Origin: Apostichopus japonicus
Taxonomy: Eukaryota > Echinodermata > Holothuroidea > Aspidochirotida > Stichopodidae
Reading direction: 5' to 3'
Assembly: GCF_037975245.1 (NCBI RefSeq)
Contig: NC_092582.1
Coordinates: 3,566,501 to 3,630,500 of the forward strand
DNA: 64,000 bases
The notes beneath the pieces are model-generated. The model was not told the origin of the DNA. It ran no database searches and saw only the letters and a list, made by a program, of their open reading frames with translations. How positions within the stretch are numbered: position 1 is the stretch's first letter; each line of letters begins with the position of its first letter. This document shows, in pieces, positions 1 to 9,900 of the stretch. The position numbers and the translations under genes were made by a program.

Positions 1-102
1 TAGCCACAGACCATTGGACAAAATACTTTAATTACATATTTTTGATACTTAAATGCTATGCTACTAGCCTACATACCCTCTTTCTTTCACCTTCATTAAC
101 AG

Positions 103-927
103 AGTCGAGTCTAAGCTGCAGCAAAATGGCTGAACAGTTAGAAAGAGATGTCTCTGGTAGTAATAATGAAGAGACAACTGCTAGCAGAGAAACGGTCATT
201 GGTGATTCTGATTTAACAACAATGTCTCCAGCAGGCTTGAACCCTAAAAATCAAAACAGTTCAGCAGATGTAAAAGTTTCCCAAGATTTGAAGTCTGAGG
301 AAACGGAACATAAAGATGATGATGGACATGAGGAAGATTTTGCTTCAAACATTGTGTCGAATGTTTTAGAGAAAGTCATAAAGCAGCTAACCATTGATCA
401 CAGTCAGGGGGACACTGTGCACCAGGATGTAGGAGCGTTGAACGTTGGCATTGAACGTTGTGATCTGAACCAGGGTACTGGCGACCACAATCAGACAATC
501 ACACACAATGCTGGCAGTTTAGAACCAATAGTTGTCCCCACTGAAAAGAACTATGCAATGGATGATTATCCAAAGAGAGAAATAAAAGATGAAGAGTACA
601 ATGGACGGACTATGCTAGAAGATCACGACCGGATGACAGGAACTCAAAAAGTTTTTCCTGAAGAATTGGAAGATCGGAAACAGGACATGCATGAGTCAGT
701 TTATATACCATCAGAGGATGGTCAAAAGATGGTATTCAGGGATGATGAAATGTCTGGCTCACAAAGATACGTACAAGACCCAGGTGAAGGAGGCTACCCA
801 CAGTATAGGCTTCATGATGATAGCGTATCCCAGATGGATAAGGCCTCCATTCTCTCATCTGGAGTCCTTGAGATAAAAATTCCTGGAACAATGGACAATT
901 CCTTCTGTGCTGATCATCATCCTGGTG
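103..927 (+). CDS. STPGR gene exon 1 of the CDS (acidic N-terminal region)
   Basis: A pyrimidine-rich tract ending in AG at 101-102 suggests the exon begins at 103, with 23 nt of 5' UTR before ATG 126. The exon ends at 927 before GTGAGT and leaves one base of a codon. It codes for about 267 residues rich in Asp, Glu, Ser and Gln. The segment FASNIVSNVLEKVIKQL (residues 72-88) is an amphipathic helix. Earlier non-coding exons probably lie left of the window. Confidence 0.75.
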
Positions 928-3900
928 GTGAGTAGTCCAGATTTTATGTAACATTTCAGTACAAATATAAGATTTATGATATTATTTCCTCTTTTTTGGT
1001 GATTTGTCCATGTGCACAGTATGATGATGCACATATTAAAAAAACTATTACTACCCACGATGCAATTTTGCTGACATATCCTTCTGGCCACTTTACAAGG
1101 ATACAATAATTTCTGAAGGTCTTAGTTGAAACTAAAAGTGAGCTTTTGTATCTCGGAAGACTTACCTAGAAAACATTGGCCACCCAATTAATTCATTTGT
1201 TTGCAGGTTTCTAATTTTCTAAGTATATTGCAAGTTATTGTAATGATTTCACAAGTGAACATTGAAGCTCTTGAAATGATTGTTTTTTTGTTTTTTTCTC
1301 TCTATCTCAGCAATGCCACAAGGGATCTACATCTCCAACCATCCCATGCACTACCGGAATCTTGAGGTTTCACATTCCTACCCTCCTCCCACTGAAATGT
1401 TTTCATCTCATGCGAGTCTCCACCAGCAGACGATTTCACCAAGATCAAGTCCTAGCCAGAGGCTGATGCAGTTTCCAAAGTTACGGACATCCGCCACAAC
1501 ATCTGGGAAGAAGTTCCTTTCCTCAGAACAAAGAACCTCTATTAGGTTCTCTCAGAGACTAAGGTTACCTCCATCCATAGCAAGAATGTCCACGGTGATG
1601 ACCAATACAAGGTACAATCAGTGGCGGAGCGTCCATACAGCCAGGGGGGCAGATGCCCCCCCCCCTCCTCAAATAGACTGCTGGCGCCCTTTTCAGCTCT
1701 TTAACACCTTTTTTACTTATTCGCAATTATTGACTTTTTTATTGCGCTCTCATCAACCTATTGACATGTGTCACATTTTGTTGGTGTAATTTGGCGATGA
1801 CACCTATTTATTCTTCGTTTACGCAAATTAGCTAGGCCCGGAAAGGGTCATTTCCGGCGATCTAGTATCTTTACTCAAATTATTTCTGTACGCTACGCGC
1901 CAACCTGTGGTGGCGCTCCGCTTAGATAGTGTCGTAAGCGCCCCTACAGACCATTCTCGCCCCTCCTGACCAATACCCCTAGCGCTGCCACTGGGTACAA
2001 TGCTTTAACATTAAACAATCGGTGAAAAGAGAGTACTATTAAAGGTTTACTGAATATGATATTATGCAGATGAGTAGAGGAATCAGGAGTGCAGTAGTAC
2101 ATGGTACATAATACAATTCTTATTTATTTGAATCTAAAGGGGGAAAAAACTTAATGAAATGCTTATCTACAGCAAAAACTTGTGTAGGTAAATATATAGA
2201 AGGCCTGATGTCTTGATCCTGGCAGAGTCTTCTTTAGAAGCTAAGTGAAAATAAGACATAGTTGAACTGTCTTGTAGAAGGTGCTTTCACTTGAAGGGTG
2301 CTTCAGTAGGTGAGGTAATGAGCCCGACCAGATTTAATGTGACTCGGGAGATAGGAGACTGAAAATTCTTTTCAATTCTCTAGTTTGCCACGTGATAGAT
2401 GTTGTTATATTGTGGATTGGTTTCAATTTGGTGTGTTGTGCTGAAGTAATCCCAGGAAGCACATGATCTGCTTTCTCTGTAAGTGGCTGCTGTAAACCTT
2501 TTGATGTTGATGGTTGATCTTGTTAAGCTCTCTGATTGTATTTGGAGCATCCACAGAAAATGGCTATATATGGCTTCGGTGGCAGTTGGTGCATTTTTTT
2601 AAATATAATGGAAGGTTACTCCAGAACTGGCAAACACACCCAACCGGGATGTACCCTTACGCTAAGCAACAAGAAAAAAAAGTTCCCGGTGACTGGCCTG
2701 TACCCCAGAAGAGGACTGTTCTTCTGGGTTTTGACTCACAAGGCCTCTAGCCACCGGGTTCCTAAACAAGGGGCCCCCTCCCTTGGCCAGGGCTGAAGCC
2801 TCCTCCCAGTTAAAAATAATCTAATGTATCTAGGGAACTTTTGAAATTATTTCTGGCATAGGTTTATGAATTAAGTATGTAAACAAGAGGTCTTGGATTA
2901 GGGGATTGAGGAGGAGGGTATTTTCTTATACATTTTTTGTTTGAAATAATTTGTTGTTCAAAAAGTGGAATTGTGTTTGCTGCTTCTAGGAGCTTTCTGG
3001 TAGCAATGTAACTGGGGGTGTTAAGGCAGATTCTGAGGGCTTTATTATTAATAATGTTAAATTGAGAAATTTGAGACTTATTACAAGGAGGCATACACAG
3101 CCATAGGTAATAATAGGTTTAATTTTTGAGTTAGCAATTTGTAAATTTGTGGGGGTAGACAATTTAGATTGATTAGTCTTTCAAGGGAGTTTAAGATCCT
3201 CCAAGCTTTACCGGTAGTGACATCAATATGTTTATGATAATTTAGCTTATTGTCTATGGTGATTCCTAGGTAAGCAGCTTCTTAGCTGGGGGTGTTGCTG
3301 GTCGTGGGTTCCACAAGAAGAATGTTGCCGGTTGATTTATCTCCTGGTCATAAATAGAGTTTCTGATTGGATTCGCTGTTGGCACTTATGATTTTGAGCG
3401 GGTGTCGTTGGTATTTAGGTATGTTTTGGCAACTGTTTCCGGTTAACACTTTTTATTGTTTCATTTTAATTTTGTTCAATTTTTTCAGAGAAAGAACTGA
3501 AAAGCAGAGAATGATGAGTACATACTATGAAGAAAGAAGCCCAAGCAAGTTATTGAGTAAGTTTACACTGTTTCATGTCATTGCTGATTATTTTCATGGG
3601 ATGGATGAAGACATTATTTTTGTATTTGTTTCGGGATGATATTTACCGTATACTAAAAGTCTGGAAGCTCCTTTTAATGGTAAATGGATTTTAACAGTAG
3701 CTCCTCAGTCCAGGTTCAAATGTTATTGTTAATCCAATAGTATTTGTATTGTAAACATGTAATTTGAGTCTATAATTCTTGTTACTTTTGAGCAGCTGAC
3801 CAAATGGTCTGTTTGCCTAACTAAGTAGTCCAGTCCGGTCTCTTTTGATATTTGAGCCTCTGATGTTAAAATGTTCATCGCTTGAAGGATGACGTTGATA

Positions 3901-6900
3901 TATAATCTGAAACTTGGTCGGATAGCAGAAGGTTTAAGTGTCTAAAAGATATCAAAATGTATCTTTGGTCTGTCCAATCAATCTTCAAACACACTGTTTG
4001 GTGGTTATAGCTCTGTCATGTGTTCTACCATGCAATTACATAAATTCATAAAAATCATAATCATAATTGCCTAATTATAATAAAAAAGATGGCTTCAAGT
4101 TTAGGAAATCTGGTAATTTTTCTATTACTTGAGGGAACTCAATTTGTTAATGTTGTTCCCACAGGCCCCTTACCCTCTTAGCTGCAACCTGGTGCAATTG
4201 AAATATACTTAAAACATTTTGTGAGTAGATAACAACTTTTGTTTAAATATGAAAAATAAAAATTGTTATCTTTTCTTTCTTTTCTGTTACAGCTCTTGAG
4301 CAATGCATCAACAGCAGGCCTCCTATGCCCTTTGACCTGGACACACCTGGACCCTGTCGCTACACCCCAAACAACCAACCTTTATATGAAAGAAACTCTC
4401 CAAGATATACATTTGGCAACAAATATTATGAAAGGAGTGAGTTTTAAGGATTTTTTTAATATTCAATATCTTTGCCTTTTCACTTGAATTACTTCAAGCC
4501 ACAGTTTATCCATTTCTATTAAGTATTCTCTTTTCATTTGAAAATTTAATTTTCTTAGCAAGTTCATCTATTTCTCTTGGAGAGGTACAGCATATGAAAC
4601 ATATAAACCAAATATGTCTGCTGTATTAGCCAGACTTGGTGGTTTGCTCTGTAGATTTATCAGCTTATGCCAGTCAATGCAAAATAATCCCACCATTTGT
4701 TTTGACTAATGTACTAGTGTACTAATAACCGGTATCTCAATGTGCTTCATGGGGATGGTAACGGTTACCTTTTTTTCTTTTCGAAAAGACTTATTTATTT
4801 ATTTATTTTTGTTCTCTTTCTTTCAGATGGTGGCGGTAGGACTGCTTTTTCCAAAACTTGGTTTAACAGTGAAAATAACTTCACAACTAAAACAAACTTT
4901 GAAGACAGGGTGAGTATGATATTCCTTGTACTTGGTGTATTCCAATCCTACAGTTCTCATGTGTCTTGGTTGGTATTGTTGTAGTTATGAAGGTGGGTTA
5001 TAGGCTGTATATATGGGTTATAGGTAGTTTACATGGTTTATAGTTGGTTTGTATGGTTTGTTGGTGGCTTACATGGTTTATAATTGGTTTGTTTGGTTTA
5101 TAGGTGGCTTATATGATTTATAAGTGGTTTATATGAGTTATAGGTGGTTTACATGGTTTGTAATTAGTTTGTATGGTTTGTTGGTGGCTTATATGATTTA
5201 TAAGTGGTTTGTATGGTTTGTTGGTGGCTTATATGATTTATAAGTGGTTTGTATGGTTTGTTGGTGGCTTATATGATTTATAAGTGGTTTATATGAGTTA
5301 TAGGTGGTTTACATGGTTTGTAATTAGTTTGTATGGTTTGTTGGTGGCTTATATGATTTATAAGTGGTTTGTATGGTTTGTTGGTGGCTTATATGATTTA
5401 TAAGTGGTTTGTATGGTTTTTTGGTGGCTTATATGATTTATAAGTGGTTTATATGAGTTATAGGTGGTTTACATGGTTTGTAATTAGTTTGTATGGTTTG
5501 TTGGTGGCTTATATGATTTATAAGTGGTTTGTATGGTTTGTTGGTGGCTTATATGATTTATAAGTGGTTTGTATGGTTTGTTGGTGGCTTATATGATTTA
5601 TAAGTGGTTTATATGGGTTATAGGTGGCTTACATGGTTTATAAATGGTTTGTATGGTTTGTAGTTGGCTTACATGGTTTATAAGTGGTTTGTATGGTTTA
5701 TAGGTGGTTTCTTATATCTCATGTTATTCATGATTGCTGAGCTCTCCCAATCAAGTCTCGTTTATACTAACTGGTCAGCTGTCATGTGCCTCATTTTATA
5801 CATACAGTGAAGTTGAAATGTGGCTAGATTTTATGGTGTGTGACTTACTAAGTTATAGTTTCCAGGGTTGGATTATAAGTTATGGTATGGTCAGGTCACT
5901 TGTGGATGAAAAGTTTTAATGAGGAGAAGTTATTTATGATGTGCTGTATCTAACAGCAACCTGTAATACTTAGATCAAAGGCTCTATATAGAAAGGACTT
6001 GTGTATTGTTAATACAAGTACTAATTTGCATATATTTCAGTTTTAACATACTGTCTATTTTATATTTGTTTTCCAGTGGCCCTCACCTGCTAACAATTCC
6101 ACATCTAAATCACAGCTAGGGCGGAAACTTCCTACCAAGATGACATACCCTTCCTTTACCATCGGGGTTAAATCAAAGTATTCTATCAACAAAAGAGGTG
6201 AGTCAGTCATGAAAGAAGAAACTTGGTCCCTCTGTGGCCTCAAAATTGAGCTAGATAGTGGCTCCCACTGCCCTAACGGTGGCCTCAAAATTGAGCTAGA
6301 TAATGGCTCCCACTGCCATTACTGTGGCCTCATAATTGAGCTAGATAGTGGCTCCCACTGCCATTACTGTGGCCTCACAATTGAGCTAGATATATAGTGG
6401 CTCCCGTTGCCCTAACTGTGGCTTCATAATTGAGCTACATAGATGGTGGCTCCCACTGCCCTAACTGTGGCCTCATAATTGAGCTACAGTTGAGTTCCGT
6501 CGAGGTTGACCTAATCGTCCGATTTTAAAATGTCCAGATCTGTCTGGTTCGGTGTGAGCGTCCTGTATTCAAAGCCCAAAGAGGTATAGTTTACTAGCCC
6601 AAAAGTAACAAAAGAGTTGAGTGTTTATCTAGAGCATTGTCTGGTTCGGTCTGAGCATCCTGTATTCAAAGCCCAAAGAGGTATAGTTTACTAGCCCAAA
6701 AGTAACAAAAGAGTTGAGTGTTTATCTAGAGCATTTGCGGTTGCACGAACGCGACTATTCCTCAGCCTGATAACAATAGTCTGTAAGGATTGCAAATTCA
6801 CTGACAAAAGTCTGTGCAGAAATGTTTACTCACTATCATTTGTGCTATATGCATTTTCCAGACACCTATCCCAACTGTAGGTGCGCGCACAGAACTGACT

Positions 6901-9900
6901 ACCCTGGAAATCTAGGTCATGTCCTGGTTTCTGCTCACAAGCCTGACACCTGTTATTTTGCATTCCATTCTGAGCCAGCAAAAGAAACCAAACAAGGAGT
7001 TGTTACAACCCTGGCAAACTGCCAGGAAGACATGCAACAAACTATTAATCCGTTTCGTAAGAGAGGAGGGGTGGCCCAAGCAGTCTCCCACGTTCCTTGC
7101 GTAGCAGGTGTGAGCTCAACTTTTGCAGCAACGAGCTGTCGACTATGTGCACGAATAGGCTTCTCTATTTCTTTAGTTAATTGTGGGATATAAAACACAA
7201 AGAAAAACGAGAGTTAGTAATATGCTAACATCGAAAGGTCAGAAAAACCCTTACGAGTGTAAACACGCTCCGAACATACAACATGCACTTTATAAATAAT
7301 GTTTGATGTTCCCAACATTTTAAGCCGAGTTGTATTTTGTGGCAGCTGAAGGTCTGGTCGTGGCGGTGCAGTGTTTTGGCCTACATCATCAGGGTGTTCT
7401 TTTTTTTTCTAAAGAGTTTCTGATTGCAGTGCAAGTTCAAATAATGAAGGGGTTTATTTGACTGCATGCCACTAAAAATGTTCAAAGTGTATAAGACTGC
7501 CAGCCATAATTTTTAGGCATATATGTATATATACATTCCTGTAAAGCAGTAGTGTGTATGTTTTTTGTTCATCTTATGTATTGAAAAATAAAATAATAAT
7601 AAAAGAAAACGAGGGAAAATGCGAATACTCTCACTCATACATTGCAAGTTTGTTAATATGAAGGGAAGTTCTGTTGTAGTTTAATTATGAGTCACTGCCT
7701 ATAACATGTAACAATACACCCCCCACCCCGCCTGCCCTGCCCCTATAATTAACATATTTACACCTTCTTTGCACGGACGGTGTGCCTTAAATGTCTATTC
7801 CTTAAATCAATTGTGGCCAGCAACCTCTTCCACTCACTCACTTCTGCTTGTGGAGAAGGAGCAGGGGCATAAGAAAAATTAACCTCCGTATCTCACACAG
7901 TCTGCTAACGTCAAGCTGCTGCTTATTTCCCTTACCGGAAGTATTTCCATTAACCCTTTCATGTACTGAAAAAAATGCGCCATAAGCTTTCAAGCCATTA
8001 CCGACCTATCCTGGTCGCATTCTATCAGCATTTTCTCGAGCTGAACATTGTGGGAGACGTCAACGTTTGAGGGACTGGATAATAAAGTCTGTGAAATTAA
8101 ATTATCTTCGTTGAGGGCTTCCAATGCTCGGATGGCATTGGATACTGACGGTGTAGAATAAACTTGTGCAGGTTGCTGAACTATTGGTTGCTCTACAGAA
8201 GTCGTGTCTCTAAGAATCGTTTCCTCAATGCCTTTACTTCCTTTTCCTGCTTCTGCTGTTGTTTCTGCTAAAGCAGGAGCTCTATCTTCCCCATGGGCAC
8301 ATCAAACTTGTCTTCAAGCCTTTCAAATCGGGCTTCGCAAATCGCTGAGCACGTTAGAGGTGGAGTGCAGTTTAGCCATTCTTCCGGTACCTTCGGTGGA
8401 GTTCCCGCGGATGTCATATTTTCCACCACATTTAGAAGAGCTAACGTGGCTTCGCCAGCACAGTCAGGAGCCATTGGTTCGGTCCCTGTGCGGTTGTCTC
8501 CAGGTGCTGCCTCCCCAATTACTATTCTGGGAGCTATCTGTGAACAAGTTATAAATGAAAAATATAAATATTTGAGTTATTTACTAAATCAGCATGTAAA
8601 GTTATAATAATTATAAACAACTTGTATAGCACAATATGCAAGTCTAAGAGCTTCAAAGTGCTTTACAGAGGAAAACAATTAAATAAAAAATTATATAAAT
8701 ATAAATATAAAATATACAATTTAAAACAGTAAACAAAATATACAATTTAAAACAGTTATAAAAAATACAATTCAAAACAGTTATCAAAAAATACAATTTA
8801 AAATAGTTATAAAAAAATTCAATCTAAAGCAGCTATCAAACTTTCGGGGAATCATTGTCAAATACGTTTTTGTTCTGCTAGCTGTACAGTTAGATGGTTC
8901 CCTAATTGGAGGTTACTACTTCTATTAAGGTGTTTTGTAGTATCATTCCGCCAGAAGTTCTCAACTCAGCATGATGCAGCAATAACTGAGTTCATTAGCT
9001 GCACCCGACTACATCAAGTCTGATTTCTAGCGACACACACGACAAAGTCATATATGTTCATATATGTTCATATATGTTCATATATGTCCATATATGTTCA
9101 TATATGTTCATATATGTATAAAGAAAGACCGAGTACAAGATTGATAATAACCTTTTTTACGAATGTCGTTTTCGTTTTCTTTGGTGGTCTTGGTGTTGTG
9201 TGGTATTGTTGCCTGCGTTTGTTCCATGTTGTACCTGGGATGGGGGAGTCTGGTTCTCAATATCTTCCGATGAGGCTGTTGGTGTCCGAGTGTCCGGAGG
9301 TGTCAGAAAACGTCTGAAAGTGTCCGGAAAGTGTCACGTCCGGACGGTCGTGTCAACCTCGACGGAACACCACTGTTGATAGTCGCTCCCACTGCCTAAC
9401 CTGTAACCTCATTATTGAGCTAGATAGTGGCTCCTGCTGCCCTTACTGTCGCCTCAAAATTGAGCTAGATAGATAGTGGCTCCTGCCACCCTTACTCAAC
9501 AAATCATCTTAGTAAATAGAAAATACCAGAAATAACTGGATATTTATTGTCTATTTTATATTTACTTCCAAAAATTAATAAAAATATAACGGTTCATGTA
9601 CAGCTAACATCATGAAGTACCGGTCAAATCATTGAATAAATCACAGACCTTACTGTTGATGTTACCACCATCTGTTCTACTCTCCTATCCTATCCTATAC
9701 TCTCCTATCAACTGGCTTTGGGTAAGATAGAATCTTGATACTTGCTAGATTTGACTGATCTGATGTTCCCCTTTCCTTTATTTAGGTTCAGAGAAGGAAC
9801 CGTCACCAAGTGAATACAACCCTTCCAAAGCAGACGGTGTCAAGTACAACAAAGCTCCTTCATTCTCGATGACCTTCAGGCATAGAGGGACTTCTCTGTG

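Larger units (their letters stand above)
6487..9375. mobile_element. 2.9-kb hAT-like DNA element inserted in a VNTR
   Basis: The left end CAGTTGAGTTCCGTCGAGG and the right end, inverted, CAGTGGTGTTCCGTCGAGG match at all but two positions and continue as GTTGAC. CAGTGG-type ends are typical of hAT. The 8-bp flanks TTGAGCTA and TTGATAGT share only TTGA, so the target duplication is damaged or the right flank has a short deletion. The right end has several TGTCCGGA/TGTC subterminal repeats. I see no intact transposase. The inside holds a 97-bp direct duplication, a broken minus-strand ORF, and AT-rich short repeats. Confidence 0.75.

Noticed and set aside
6822-7198. 123-residue + strand ORF and 81-residue minus ORF in the hAT-like element
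   Set aside because: Neither has transposase motifs, and composition does not separate them from chance. They may be relics but I cannot support either.
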